A stretch of 64,000 bases of DNA, taken from contig CANUEZ040000117.1 of assembly GCA_948099385.1 (NCBI GenBank), positions 2,466,001-2,530,000 on the forward strand, in the 5' to 3' direction. A program made the position numbers and the translations under genes. Every line of letters begins with the position of its first letter. The stretch's first letter is position 1. Origin of the DNA: Fasciola hepatica (lineage: Eukaryota > Platyhelminthes > Trematoda > Plagiorchiida > Fasciolidae). Of this stretch, positions 35,885-48,613 are shown piece after piece. The notes beneath the pieces were generated by a model, which made no database searches, was not told the DNA's origin, and was given only the letters and a program-made list of their open reading frames with translations.

Positions 35885-36325
35885 TCATAGTAAACGTTCT
35901 TTGATGCGTCTTACAGAAATTTTAATCTCTATTTGTGTCGGACTTGAAAATACCGTTATCTCTACCTTCAACCTGAGAAATGTGCTTGATTTCAAATTTC
36001 TATGCCAGACACGCATTTGCCACTGTCGTTTTAGAATTTCGTTTTTCACCGCCAGTAAGTGACTCTCTGAGTTGACATATTCGGAAACTGTGTACGAAAT
36101 TTTCTGTTTTACTGGCTGTGTGCCGTTGATGGATCCCAACTCCGCTCTGTGTATGCACGAGTTAAATTTGGCGTAGGCTGGTGACAGATGATAGAATGAG
36201 TCGGAAGATATCTCAGCAGAATAATATATTTTATTACTTACATATTGAGTGCATAAAAAGCTTCCGTTGATTAGACTAGAAAGTATTACCCGACTTGACG
36301 AATAAACCAACACCATATTGTCCAA
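35885..36325 (-). CDS. Unassigned 146-codon ORF
   Basis: Open on the minus strand from 36,325 to 35,885 with well mixed composition (SDSFYHLSPAYAKFNSCIHR, KRQWQMRVWHRNLK). No domain, signal peptide or membrane segment is seen. Possible splice words lie inside it (TTTCTCAG before GTTGAAG), but no neighbour exon could be linked. It is longer than most chance frames in this AT-rich region, yet chance is not excluded. Confidence 0.25.
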   Translation of the reverse strand: MDNMVLVYSSSRVILSSLINGSFLCTQYVSNKIYYSAEISSDSFYHLSPAYAKFNSCIHRAELGSINGTQPVKQKISYTVSEYVNSESHLLAVKNEILKRQWQMRVWHRNLKSSTFLRLKVEITVFSSPTQIEIKISVRRIKERLL

Positions 36326-36329
36326 CCTA

Positions 36330-38115
36330 AGTTCTATTTATTGGTTTCGATAAATCTGATCGACCAAATAGAGTCTAATTCAGCACAATCTGCGACAGGT
36401 TACCTTCGATTGGCTATCTATCAGATCACATGACTACATAAGTTTACAATCAGAAATATGTAGATGGGACACATATTTTGCAATAAATATCTAGTGAAAA
36501 TACGGGAAACTTTTTTCACTGTTGATATCTTCGTAAATGCACTTTGATGTAATTTACCGCTAGTGAAAAACCAGGGAATACAGACTGGTGATAACAAGCA
36601 ATGGCCGTCCAGGAAAAAGCCACATTATCGGTTCATTTAAGTTCGATCAAGGTCATCATTAACCATGTACCGGGGACAGCAGCTCGGGCTACTATCTCTG
36701 ACAAAAAATGTGCCAAAAAGCCACTCAGATACCGTACAACCAATTTGGTCAAGTTCATCTCATTTTTCTCACCTCTGAAGCCCTATGATCGCACTACGGA
36801 ATTGGTACTGAGATTCACTGTGAACAAACGAATTCTTATTTCCACAAATATTCACGGAGACCACTTTTGTTTTGGCTAAGTGCGAAATATTCGATCAGGT
36901 TTATTTCGCCTTAGGTTTTTCGCTTACGAGCACCTTGTAAGAGCTGATCGGTGAGTGGGTGAGGGAATGAACGGAACTGAGCATGAATGAGTGGTTGAGG
37001 AAGTGAACTGCTACGTTATGCCGTCATTTAACGAAGTTCTTTGAAAGTAATTCGTTTTGCTACAACCTCCTTGTTTCAGACCTTTCCCGGCAAGCATGTT
37101 CTCAGTCCGAATTTTTCCCCTGCTATCTGTCCGACGACACCAGGGTAAGAATATATGCATTTTTCGATATTTCATTCTCTCAAGCAATATGCATCTCCAA
37201 ATAGTGGATTTTGAGGAAATTTCGATAATAAATATCTGGACAACTAATCAGTCCCGTGCGAACAGAAATCTTCAGCATGCTTCAACCGACCGAAGTACAG
37301 CATGATCTGTTGATTTGTTTTGTCTAGTATGTGTGTAGGATCCTTGGGACATGAGGAGTGTAGGTCGTCGAGCACTGATTATTTTTGTGCTCACAGGTAG
37401 GATCCCTACTTTACCGCGGTCACCGCTGATCCGATTCAAGCAAGCTTTTGATGATAGAGCTGTGCTCGGCAATTAATTATGAAGGAACAACAGGTATTCC
37501 CCCGGTGTCCTTTGTTTACCGGGGGTGGAGTATTAGTTGTTCAATGGCTTTGTTTACGAGCAGCACTGTGGTGATTCCAGCGCATCTGTACGAAGCGCCG
37601 TTCATCATAGTCTTCACTGACAAGAAGAGGGCTCAGCCAATAAGACAGAAACGCAACCACGTGATTAGATGTTACTTACACTAATAGACCTCACTGTGAT
37701 TAGCTAGTACTTTGTTTACCACTGACGCTACACACTACCTCATAGGCAAACTAGCGTTTTGTAAAACAAAAATGCATGCTCGTGATTTCAGTTTTATTAA
37801 TTTCGTCTTCACAAAGATTTTACCAGGGATAAATTAAAAAAAACTTGATAGTCTAAGTTAAGTCTAGTTTACTAACATTTACGTAAACTTCACTTCCTTC
37901 ATGATCCGCAGGTTGTACCGGCCAGTCCAAAGTTATCCTTTGCTCAAACCGTGGAGGTTCTGAGGATAACATGAACCAGTGCCAACGGAAGAAAACCGAA
38001 TTGAGACAGTCATTTTCTTTTCATTAGATCCCAAAATTAAATCTCTGAATAGGTCTTACTTTATCACTTCTTCTTGTTTATGTACCCAAAAATATTTCCC
38101 TCTGCATTAACAAGG
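36330..38115. other. No gene recognised
   Basis: Contains a 92-codon plus frame (36,601-36,879) with no recognised family and shorter frames. Nothing else supported. Confidence 0.35.
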
Positions 38116-38117
38116 AT

Positions 38118-38235
38118 GATAGTAATGGTTAGGACGGCAATAATCAGAACGACGATTCCATGATCGTGAAGATAATTACGACAACGATGATGAAGATAAT
38201 GATGATTGAGAATAGGAGGATGATGGTGACGGAAG
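38118..38235. repeat. Degenerate GAT/ATG trinucleotide tract
   Basis: GATGATGAAGATAATGATGATTGAG and GGAGGATGATGGTGACGG within about 110 bp form an imperfect trinucleotide microsatellite. Confidence 0.65.
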
Positions 38236-38384
38236 CGCTTTAGGCTCGTATAGTGAACCTCGAAAAAGCAGGAAACAAGAAAGCCAGTCGGAGGTGTGAC
38301 CCAAATTCCTAGCAAAAATGTATCCAGAGCAGAATTACACTAAATTGGGCTGGTCAGAATTGAGTTATACCGTATGCCATCGGC

Positions 38385-38465
38385 GGTGGCCAAGCACCAA
38401 TCATCGCTAACTTCATACCCCGAAGTCCGACTTTCGATTCCAGCCGTGGCCGGTCATTTTCATTT
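38385..38465 (+). repeat. tRNA-derived SINE head, group C
   Basis: GGCGGTGGCCAAGCACC then CTTTCGATTCCAGCCGTGG, an A-box/B-box style layout. The end matches the minus-strand head at 19,015-19,115. Confidence 0.45.
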
Positions 38466-40550
38466 CCAACAGCCTTCGACTGGCCGTAACCCCTTACGAG
38501 AAAGCTTGTAAACCATTGGATAATAAATAAAATAAAATAAAAGAGTAGAAAAAGGATAGAGCGTGAATCAGTTGCAAATCATACGTGGGATCCCCTGAGG
38601 TCGTCGTAAACTGACTAAAGATTAACCGGACCCGCTCCATTATCTGGATGGGAACCTGTGTGTATAGTAGTGACTTAAACTGCATACTCCTTAAGGATAA
38701 GATAAAAGAGAATGAAGTAACTAATATATATGAATGGAATGATACCAAGGCACTTTAGAAATGAAGATGCCACCGATTACAAATTATCAGCCGTCTAGAG
38801 TGAGAAATTAGAACCTTGTTAGTTAAACCCAACAAGATTATTAGTAGAATAGTGATGGTTAGTTCACAAAATGGCAAAAATATGCAGTCTTTTTCAAGGT
38901 AGTTCAGTCCAGATCAATTGTTTCAGCCGTTTACCTAAAACCTTTGGTTACCATCTTGCAGTATCATCAAAATTATTCGAAGCGTGATAAATAAATCAAC
39001 ACAAAACATTGTGTGATGTACTAACCAAGTAGGTGAAGACAAAAATCTGGTACTAGTACTGGATTGATCACGGTACCTGGCCATGTTGCTTGATGTGCCC
39101 GATCATCGAGTGGACGGAAGCCTAACACGTCCCACATGATCATATTTACTGGTTAAGGTTCTCCTGTCTTTTTGGTGTACCAAATAGCAACCATGTCGAC
39201 CTATGCCGCAACCAATATCATCCTCGGACAACAATACCCATTACCAGTGTTGCATTCAAATATGCTTTATGCCCACTTCGAAGAACTGCCAGGCGTTGGT
39301 TACACATGTTTTTGTCTTACCATTCCGCTCTACCATACCTTTTCCGCTTTCTTAGTTTGATTCAGAGGCTTTTGTTTATCTGTCTGGTCCAGTTATGGTT
39401 TGGCAGTAAATATACAGGAGATCACTTCCGTATTTGTTTTAATCATCAAAATTAACTCTCTAGTGCGCCTAGTTTGTGTCTTAACCTGACTGAATGGTAA
39501 CAAAGCTTTTACACAATCCAGTTTGGAGAGATAAATCACAAAAGAGAATAGTACTCAAGTCTCTTCGGCTTAAAACTGAAGGATCTATCGAATTCGCTCA
39601 AATATAGGTATAAAAGAAAACAACCCTTAATCTGTTCGTCACCGAATCTTCCTCTCCATTAGACCTTACTTACGACTCGAATTCAACTTTGATTTGGTTC
39701 AGCAATAGTACCCACTAATTGTGTTTCACAAATACATCAACAAACAAGCGGCATGAAAGCTATACCAATTTGTTTGGTGTGGAAAAGGACCTGGCTCAGG
39801 TTGCATGCAAATTTCTCTCGGTTCACGTGTGTACTGGGTTTGTCAGGCAAAAAGATTGAAAGGAAACCAACCAATAAAAAGGCAACATTGATCGTTGCCA
39901 TGTAACGTGGGTATAGCAGATAAGCAATGAGCGAATCAGAGAGCTGCTGCTCTAATCAACGCATAGATGCTTCCGATGCGTGTGCTACCCGCTAGCCGAT
40001 ATGCCGGTGAACAATCATGCAAATGCGCTACCCTTTATATTTGGCACGAACGTCGTCAAAGGGAGTCGGTACTTACCACTAAGGTGATTGTGAATATCAT
40101 GGGGTCGTTTACTTTGTCTCACGTTAGTTCACTGACACAGATGGGTATGTTGACAAATTTCGGATAATACTCGTGAATGAACGATGACAATTTTTTTCCG
40201 CTGAGGTTAAGTTTGGTTCTGTTTGACCGTTTTTTCTGAGTGCAATTTCGTATTGATGACAATGAAGTACACACGTGCAACTTACAGACCATATTCACTG
40301 TTTTAACTTCATGATGCCCTAAACTATTTTTGCCTGTCCATTAACACAGTACATCTGAGAATAAACTGGTCACATTCTCTCCTTTTTTGATCACTTTTCT
40401 TCTCTTAATAATCTGTTTAGATTCTATTAAATATTGATTTAAAGTAGTAATAATGTTTCCACAAAAAAGACCAAGATATTGTGATTTGTTCAATTCGTAG
40501 CATGTATTATTAGCAAGAGGAGATTATATCTTATTATTATTATTGAAAAT
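38466..40550. other. No gene recognised
   Basis: Short frames only. An AT-rich stretch AATAAATAAAATAAAATAAAAG at 38,522-38,543 may be the tail of a retroposed element. Confidence 0.35.
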
Positions 40551-40555
40551 TTCTC

Positions 40556-40740
40556 TTGTATTCTTCACATCCGAAAGTTCAGTACCATGTTCCCGAACCG
40601 AACGGGCGACCTACCCGTTGAACTAACGCGGTAAGGCCATTCGGGTGTGAATGGTGCAAGTGAATGTCCAACGATGCTCAAACCACTATTCCAGCAATAC
40701 ACAGCAACCGTTCTGGTTTTATTAACCATCGGTCACTTCC
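40556..40740 (-). repeat. tRNA-derived SINE, group B
   Basis: Same block order as 17,036-17,240: TTCACATCCGAAAG, CGGTAAGGCCATTCGGGTGTGAATGG (interrupted similarity), GTGCAAGTGAATGTCC, CGATGCTCAAACCACTATT. Confidence 0.75.
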
Positions 40741-40847
40741 CAGTGGGGCGAACAGCACACTGTTGAAAGTGATCCAATGGATATTTAAATAAATTCACAG
40801 AATATGTCATTGGCACGAGGAGCCTGACTAATATACCATGGGAAATC

Positions 40848-40885
40848 CACTTGTATTTTTCACATCCAAAAGTCCAACGCCGATT
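40848..40885 (-). repeat. Fragment of SINE group B tail
   Basis: CACTTGTATTTTTCACATCC then AAAAGTCCAACGCCG repeats the tail end of the group B SINEs at 17,040 and 40,560. Confidence 0.5.
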
Positions 40886-41310
40886 TAGATTTTGTTCACG
40901 ATACGAAAAATTCTTCTGGAGAATCATTCTAGGATTCTAAGAAAATATAGTTGTATTCTGCTAAGCTTAGTGAACAAATATTGTAGTTTGACGGAAAGTG
41001 GGGGTTTTGCATTAATGTGCCAATCTTTAGGGTATTTTTGTCATCAAACGTCCATTTCCTATGCTATCATGAGGAACCCAAATAATGAATCGCCACAGTG
41101 GCTTTGGGTCTTGATTTTAATGGTCTGGTCCGATCTTCCTAGCTCCCAATAGCCGAAAAGCCTTCTAGCATGGATTAGATGGGCACAACAAAATTATTAG
41201 CTCCGTTGTTTTCTTGACTAAAAGTAGCGGTTTTTATAAAAATCCTCATGTTTGTGGAAAAATCAGCTATTAGTTGAATAATGGAATTACTCTGTCGCTC
41301 AGAAGGAAGA

Positions 41311-41324
41311 GGGGGGGGGGGGGG
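41311..41324 (+). repeat. Run of 14 guanines
   Basis: An uninterrupted G14 homopolymer within purine-rich sequence (AGAAGGAAGA before it). It can form a G-quadruplex and is error-prone in sequencing. Confidence 0.95.
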
Positions 41325-41329
41325 CTAAA

Positions 41330-41765
41330 GCTTTTCCACACATCTTGATGTATCTGAATTGCGACAGAATGGTCTACAGGGAAATATGTGGCTGAGTCAG
41401 TCGAAAACTTCCTTGGTATTCTTGTCTTTTTTGCTCCTTAGAAGTGACTTCCTGAATAAAATAATAATAAAACTCGTGAAACTTTTATTACTCGTAAGAA
41501 CAATGACAAGAAGAAAAATATTCCGAGCTTAGATGTATGCATCCCCTGGTAATGTACGGTTTTGATGGAAAGAGCTAATCTTATAGCCCTGAAGGAAATT
41601 TAATGCCATTAGAGGGAGTGAATACCCTAAACACCTCTACCTGCACCGACCAAGTATTCATACTTCGAAGGTAATTTATGTTTTGTTGTCAAAACCAACG
41701 TTTGTGGGTAGACATTTCAATTAGCGGACTTTTAGGTTGTGGTGGTTAACCTTATTCAAGACAAT
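41330..41765. other. No gene recognised
   Basis: Nothing identified. Confidence 0.4.
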
Positions 41766-41769
41766 TTTT

Positions 41770-42365
41770 TCAATCGTGACTTCTGAACTCCACAGTATAT
41801 GGCACATCGATTCCTCGGTACTCTCCTGACCTCTTTCGGACCTGGCACACCCTCTGTAGGCAGTGTTTGCAAAGCTTTTCACCTAGGTTCCTGTCACCGC
41901 AGGAGTCAGTCGCCATGCGGGTGACAGTTTTCTACCTTTTCTGTGTACAAAATGACGCAGTGTATGCGCATTTTCAGAAATATGTGGTGGCAAAATTTTC
42001 TCCAGGGTCTTGAGCATTACCGATCTACATGCAGTGAAGCGGTTGGTACCAGACTCCCTTTTTGGTACAGACGTTATCTCTGCAGGTCCTTATACGTTGG
42101 GAATCTTACCGCTCATCAAAAAATAACTGGAAATATTTACCAAGGAACCGGACAGGGCATGGGTACACACTGTCAGGACAACCGAGGACAAACCGTCGGG
42201 ACCTGAAGCTTTAGTTTACTCAGCTGCTTCCAAACGGCCGTGGGTTCGATTTGAGGAGTCTTAGTAGTGGTGCTACGGGCAGGCAAACAGCTATCCTGAA
42301 GCAGCGAACCGAATGCCTTGTTGAGTTTTTCGACGTCAACAGGACGGTTGCAGATCCCTGAATCT
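41770..42365 (-). mobile_element. Non-LTR retrotransposon RT fragment, decayed
   Basis: The minus strand, across frames: KLNKAFGSLLQDS, then SGPDGLSSVVLTVCTHALSG, MSGKIPN, and further on LKTLEKILPPHI. These match the start of CR1/Jockey-type RT (xGPDGLxPxVLxxCAxxLSxPL...PxxWxxAxVxPVxKKG...YRPVxLTxxxCKxxExI). Stops and frameshifts are frequent and no catalytic box remains. Confidence 0.6.
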
Positions 42366-42495
42366 GTGCTGTTCGGGCGAGAGATGACCCATCCGCTGCA
42401 CTATCTACTTCGGTACTTGCTCCTCCATTGTTTGGCTGAGATACCGACCCGTTCTGCCTCTGTAGATATCGTCGCAGCTGCCACTGAACTGATTA
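42366..42495 (-). mobile_element. Penelope-like GIY-YIG nuclease fragment
   Basis: On the minus strand it reads QFSGSCDDIYRGRTGRYLSQ then TMEEQVPK, collinear with QFTCSCGDTYIGRTDRCLSQ and RMGKHVPK of the element at 3.7 kb. The DNA sequences also align (plus-strand positions 42,375-42,480 with 3,650-3,755). It directly abuts the LINE fragment at its left. Confidence 0.8.
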
Positions 42496-45400
42496 TGAAC
42501 AACAAGGATGAGGTAGCTGTCCAATGATTCCATGATATTCAGCAGTGAGCTGGGAGTTACCGTAGTAAGTGATAGATCGTCTTATAATCGCTGAGATGTG
42601 GATCAAGTTGACATGAAGTTAGTCGTGGCAGTAAGCAGTGATCAGGTTAGATCAGTAGGAGTCGATAAATCCGTCGAACGTAACTATACGAGGCGTGAAA
42701 TACCTCTGCAGTTTTCTTCGAGGTTCGTAACAATGAAGAATGTAAAAAACGTGGTCATGTGTATACCAGCCAGAAGCCGACTTTGGCTTTTCGTTCAAAC
42801 TTTCCTTCCATCCACGATACGTTTGATCGTTAAAGGGTCATACAGAGACCGGATGAAGAAAACACCAAACTCATTGGCTCATGACAAGTAGAAACTTATG
42901 AAAGACCTAACAAGGGCCACCAACTCAACTTACGAATAGAGATATCATGGGAAAAGGTAGTGTCATGTTCCCACTTCTACACTGGTTCTCCAGTTACTTA
43001 TTACTTTGGGCAAAAGCTATTTTAAAAGTGCAGTTGGTCTTCACATTCCTTACTTCATCCCATTTATAGATAGATATCCACAAAAACACACACACCTTAG
43101 AGCTAACCTAATAGTTTCTGGAACTGAGAAGGGAGTGGGTTAGCTGGGAAGTTTCTTAGAAAGCTTTTTGTTGCTGTCCCCTGTATTTTTCCTTGTATTT
43201 CAGGTACACTCAATCTACGCCTGAAACACTGTGCGTAATCAAGCCTTGGCCAAAAATTCATAGGCACATGATATCGTTTGGGTAATCGGTGTACCTGATC
43301 TTGCATAATAAAAGGTCTTATCATCGGTCAGATGGTAAATGAACTGAACAGGTGATATTAGTAAAGGTGATTTTGATAGTGGGTCACGTGACTTGAATAT
43401 CGACTTTTACCTCAATCATTTATAACTCATTCATAATTTCGAGTGTGCACTCGCGACCAGCAGGACGAATTCCGTGAGTACGCAATCAGGTTTGGTTATT
43501 TACTTTTTAGTGTTTTCAGAATTTGATTGATAATCTCTCACATATTCGCGTTGAATGTTGAATGCAATACAGAGCTTATATGAGTTTTATGGCCCAGGGA
43601 CATTTTTTGATTTCATTCTCGATCAATTTATGTATTTGTTTTCCTTACCTTTTATAGGTAGTAAAATACTTCGCGGTAAAATGAGACGTGAAGTTATAAG
43701 TCAGTATAGCTGAAATAGGCCGCATTTCTTTAAGTTCTTGTCCTTTGAATCCCATGATCTGTTTAGACAAATGAAGTTTCAGAGTGAATTTCATACTGTG
43801 CAACAATTTGGAATCTCTTGTTGGTTTATCCAAAGAGGTAATTTAGTGGAAAATGGGATCCCGAATAAAAACGCCACACCTTGTAGGGAAAAACAGTGTG
43901 CTGGTTAAGCAATGGAAAGAATAGGGGGATTAATATGGTAAGGGAGATTTCCAGATGATTGATGGACGCAAACCAGCATGGTCGTTTAGTTACTTTCTCC
44001 GTCACAGTGGAACCATTTTCCAGACCAGCTTGTGAGACAGAAATGCAGGTTTTTCAAAATAAGCAAATCAGACGGATTTTGATAACCGTTCTCCATCGTG
44101 TTGTATTGAAATTTTTTAGGTGGAATTAGACTGTTGTCACTAGTGGGAGATCTAAGTCATCTGTGGTTCCAGGCCTGGACCGAGTTGAAAATTCTACTTT
44201 CTCGTTTTTACACTAGAGCAAGTACTCGAACTATTGATACTACGGCAACTAACCTGAAGCTTTCTGGAAACTATGAGATACGAAGTTTGTTTAGTATCAC
44301 CTGAGTACTTGAGGTCCATATGAAGCTAATAAGTAATATGATTACAGAAGGCATGTTGAGTTGAAACGTCACCTCGTGTAGTCCCTTTCATTTACCTCTT
44401 TTTTTCAAAGTGTTCCAACACTAGCTCATCTGCTGGGACCCAAGCAGTACAAAGTGACCCTTGACTGAACAAAAGCTGTTGGCCGACATGGGTTTAGACG
44501 GTTTTAGGTCAGCCAGACGAGACATGCCCCTGTGACACGTTCCATAATTGTCACACTTTTACTGGACATCCACGTGGGTCAAAATTTGCGATTGAAAGAA
44601 CTGACTGAACTGCACACGGGGTGTTGTGAACGGCTGACCATAACGGCCAACGTGTCGTTCAGTCAGCCGACCACTATGCTGCTTCGAGTGTCAATCCAAA
44701 GAAAATCAGTGTTATTCTGTTGTCCCCTCCCCCTAGCTTTTCCCCCTTTTTACCGTGTCTGAGTCCGGGCCCATTTAGCTAGAAATATTCTTGTTCGATT
44801 CTTTCAAAAGATTTCGTTGCCCTCCAATATTATGATTTAGATTACTTTTTTGAGTTATCCTTTAATTGGAAAAGAAACAAAATAAATAATGCATATATGT
44901 TACAGGTACTTGCGAGTAGTGTGTGGGACTGATGGTATTTTACTTGGCTGACTGTCATTTGGATTCCATCTTTCAATAACAAACCTCGGGTCATCCTATC
45001 AACCCTGCACTCGGAAGCACTTTACTCGATTTTCGCTCTTGTCAGAGCTCATCATTGGGGAATACCTTCCGCTGCATTTAGAGAGCATAGCGTTTAAATA
45101 CAATGCTCATGAGATTCGTAAGTTACAAGAGATACCTATGTATAGGAGTAAGTACTTCAAATGCAATTACTCCACTAGCTACGTCATTTCACTTCAGTTT
45201 TCTCAACCAGTAACCTCGCACTTCAGTACTCCAGTTTCAGTCGCTGTCTCGCAAGTGGCTGCGGTGATTAGCTGCGTCGCTTAGTGTTTTCACTAACCTG
45301 GTAGGCGGATTTTGTGGACCTCATTTCCGAAGGTAAATGGCGGCTGCCGTGCCAGAGAAATCTGTATCGAAAGCGTTTGAGAAGTGAAGCTAGTTTCATT

Positions 45401-45665
45401 GATTTGGGGGTGGACCGTTGAAATAAATTCTACTCTGATCTGTGTTTTTTATCAGTGGTATTGCTGTGGTACAAATATAAGTAAAATCTTTAAACTGTTA
45501 GATTTATCGATAATATTGAATCTAAATTACCTATATCACAAACACGAACAAGTTAAAGAAACCCAAGCTAATTTGTGGAATGAAGCTACTCCCACACTCA
45601 TATAGATTTTGGTGATTACGTTACGGTGAAATTTCATTGAGTTCTAGTTTTGACTTAAGATGTTA
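42496..45665. other. No gene recognised
   Basis: Unassigned frames up to 97 codons (42,598-42,891, +). No domain or repeat family recognised. Confidence 0.35.
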
Positions 45666-45671
45666 TTATAA

Positions 45672-45722
45672 CTGAAACTGCTACTGTTACTGTCGTTTCT
45701 ACTGATACTAATACAGCTGCCG
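45672..45722. repeat. Short ACT-type trinucleotide tract
   Basis: ACTGCTACTGTTACTGTCG then CTACTGATACTAATAC; similar in type to the tract at 1.2 kb. Confidence 0.55.
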
Positions 45723-46149
45723 AAGCTGACCGATAATCAGGGGATGCGTTTGCACGTTGCCTATCCAAAACCAATAAGCACAGTTTGATTATGTAGGGGT
45801 ATGCATTGACCTACAGTGGAGTACTTTTATTTTTCATCTTTAAACAAAGTCCAGTCATTGGGGGATTAATTGGAAGTGGTTGGTGTGTGAGAGAAATTAC
45901 ATGCTTTTTCAACTGTGGGCTTAGATAATGTCACGATCAGCGTGTTATAGTTCTGAATTTGATCAATAACTCAAGTCTTAGATTCAACTGAAGCTGGGGT
46001 TATGAGTGAGTAGTATCCGTCCTGTTCAGACAACCACTAACCATGCACTGGGTGCGGTGGCTTTGATTGCTATCTCTTAGGGGTAATCTCAAAAAGAATT
46101 AATGAAGCAGAAAACAGCATAAAAGGATTAGGAGGAGAATTATGTCAAT

Positions 46150-46305
46150 GGAATTAAGTCGATGAAGAAAGTTTGTGATAGCAAGAGTGCCACTGATCGC
46201 GAAATCTAGCCATATCCCTCAACGTATCTAACCTTTGAGTAGCAGAACCTCTGGGACCCCATCTAGAAAGTCTAACACCCCACCCCAAAGTGATTAGTGG
46301 TATAA
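46150..46305 (-). mobile_element. RTE-like LINE, 3'-end fragment
   Basis: The minus frame reads VRLSRWGPRGSATQRLDTLR then DMARFRDQWHSCYHKLSS, the C-terminal end of RTE-like polyproteins. Confidence 0.75.
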
Positions 46306-46589
46306 TAATTAGGTAGAGAGTCACTAGAGAAAGTTTCAAGTTAATTTTTAGATGGAGTAAATTCGTGAACAACATTGGTCGAGACATGTTCCGTAAAGCC
46401 CGGTAGTTTTAGACGGTAGAAGAAAAGTTACCAAAGATATTTAAGACGGGCTGTAAACTAGAGTACTTTTATTATCATTTCCTTTGGTATGTACAAATAC
46501 GAGACTCATTAAGTATGGCGTTTAACTAAACCATCCTCCGCATGCTCAGAGTCCAACACTTTTATACCCGGGGAAAGATCATTGTCACT

Positions 46590-46885
46590 AACATCACTTT
46601 ACAAAAGTGCGGTCTTCAAGATCAGATCGATCACGAAGTTAAAGAGTAAAAGAGAAAGGGACAACCCTGAAGTGCACCACTTTTCGTGGTGAGCTCTGAT
46701 GAAATAGCACCTTAGGCCCTAACTCGGCTTCGCCTATTCATATAAAGGGACTTTATGATGGAAATGAATTTCGCTGGTATACCCTTCAACAAGAGGCAGC
46801 ACCGGAGAATTGTAAGGCATAATGAGTCGAAGGCCGCCTTAGGATAAAAAACGGAGACTGTGGGCGTAAGGGAGGTGAGCCTTTG
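46590..46885 (-). mobile_element. RTE-like LINE, RT fragment
   Basis: Aligns at nucleotide level with 58,290-58,580, which encodes the RT palm start on the minus strand. Shared blocks include CACGAAGTTAAAGAG / CACAAAGTTAGAGAG, ATAAAGGGACTTTATGATGG / GTAAAGGGACGTTGTGATGA, and AAAAACGGAGA. No open frame is left. It may belong to the same insertion as the 3' end at 46.15 kb. Confidence 0.65.
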
Positions 46886-46889
46886 TTCT

Positions 46890-48575
46890 AACTAAATCAT
46901 TCCCACTCTTTATTGCAATTACAAAAAAACATCGGTAGACAAGTAAATAAATAACTATTTCCTCTAAGCGATCTGACTAAACGAGCATTTCGTCTGAGAA
47001 TTGTTTTGTTACCAATGGATTTTGGAGCCGAAATTTGCAGGGCAAGAGTGATGATTTTTATTTAACATCAGACCGTTTGAATCTGGACGAGTAGTGCCAG
47101 TTCATCTCGCAGAACTTTGAGTTAACTACGGCCTATTCAGTGCTTTTTCCTCCAATGAAGGGCTGCTCATATGGAACCAAACAACTTGATTTACACCCTA
47201 GTTTTTATACCAAGGAATTCTTTAACTGAGGGATTTGGAAAATTTAGCTAAAAATATCACACTCTAGTTTACTTGTTTAACCTCCACTATAAATTTACGT
47301 TTTTGAAGTGGTCCGAATACTGGGAGTTGTCTGCCTCCCTATCCACTTCCGTGGAAATTTCCTCTTCACTTTATTTGTAACCATGCAACAACGGCGCAGT
47401 TTTTTAAGAAAGAGGACGAGACTGATCAGAGGCTGCCGAAGGAGCAAGTTAACTCTTTTGCACTTCAGATTTTTCAAGCTTATCCGTGAGGCTAAAACAA
47501 GGGCTTCGGAAAACTCGCAGATAAATCGTCAATCCACCACTTCAGCAGAGTCGTCAATGGACTGAGGTATTTCAGATAGTTCCGAAATTCGCTTTGTGAG
47601 CCGATTCAGTTTCAGTATACTCACAAGGATATTCAACTATAAACAAAGGGATATTCTGTACTGGCAACGTCATATTTTTGTCTTCTAGTGGTTTTCCAAA
47701 AGAATTACTCCAACACAGTGATCAGCTGGTTAAGCTACGTGTTTGGCCCGTGCGGTTAGCCTATAAGCTCTAGAGGCACTTCTTTCGTCTGTCTAAGCCA
47801 GCCGACCTAAATTCGACCCAAATTCTGTTTTATAACCGTCCGTTTTTCCGCTTGAGATATGACAACCAAAAGGCTTGCAAAAGGGCTTGTCTAGCCTTGT
47901 TTCACCAATTCATTACCTACCAAAATATCATTTTGACTAGCCAATGGTCAGTTCGAATTGTCTACGATCGCAGTCGGTTTGTGCCACATGGTTAGTATTT
48001 ATAGTGAAAAGCATGTAGTTGCTAAACTAAGTACTTTCTGTCATCACCAACCTTTGACTCTAACTGCCTTTACTTAGTCTAGGCTAAAGCAATGGTGATA
48101 TTCCGCCTAGGGCACATGAACTGACGGACGGGCTTCGTCCATGATGGTTTGAATGGGCCGATCGATAATCGTTGATTAGATACCCAAGCCCGGAGAAATC
48201 GATAGGATGGTATTCAAATACGGATAGTAGGATAGCCACTTCGGACGCCTTCAATTAAGAGGTTGCTGTTTTTTAAGGAACTGCTTTCGAATTTTGACGC
48301 AATCATCATCCAAGTGAGTCTAGTGACAGCTTATTTAACAACAACAAACAATTTTATAGAAGGCGTGGAAATTTCGCTCAGTTAACTAATTTCCAAGCCT
48401 GAATCATTCATTGCGATTATCTTAGATCAAACTGTTTGTCTTTTGTGTTGGGAAAGCGGCTTTTGTTTTAATGTACCATTGCTAACTAGTACTGCCAACG
48501 CTCGCATTTTCAACAACCTTCGGCGGATGTAACCCGCTGGCTTCTTTTTCTCACAAAGCGCTCAATAACTTGTCA
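46890..48575. other. No gene recognised upstream of TES
   Basis: Should contain the 5' non-coding region of TES. An 85-codon frame at 47,308-47,565 (+) is unassigned. No promoter element stands out. Confidence 0.35.
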
Positions 48576-48613
48576 CTACTTTGATTTACAGATAGCTATT
48601 TATCATCTACGGT
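48576..48613 (+). promoter_or_regulatory. Likely splice acceptor and short leader of TES
   Basis: CTACTTTGATTTACAG ends at 48,591, 22 bases before the TES ATG. It looks like a 3' splice site, either for a 5'-UTR exon further upstream or for spliced-leader trans-splicing, which occurs in flatworms. The sequence cannot tell these apart. No TATA-type promoter stands out nearby. Confidence 0.45.

Noticed and set aside
44480..44760. Possible retroelement piece because of locally higher GC and open frames
   Set aside because: No RT, endonuclease, gag or transposase motif could be read in any frame.
47735..47830. tRNA-like sequence (GCGGTTAGCC ... CTAAATTCGACCC)
   Set aside because: Spacing and stems do not fit a tRNA, and no second copy in the window supports a SINE.
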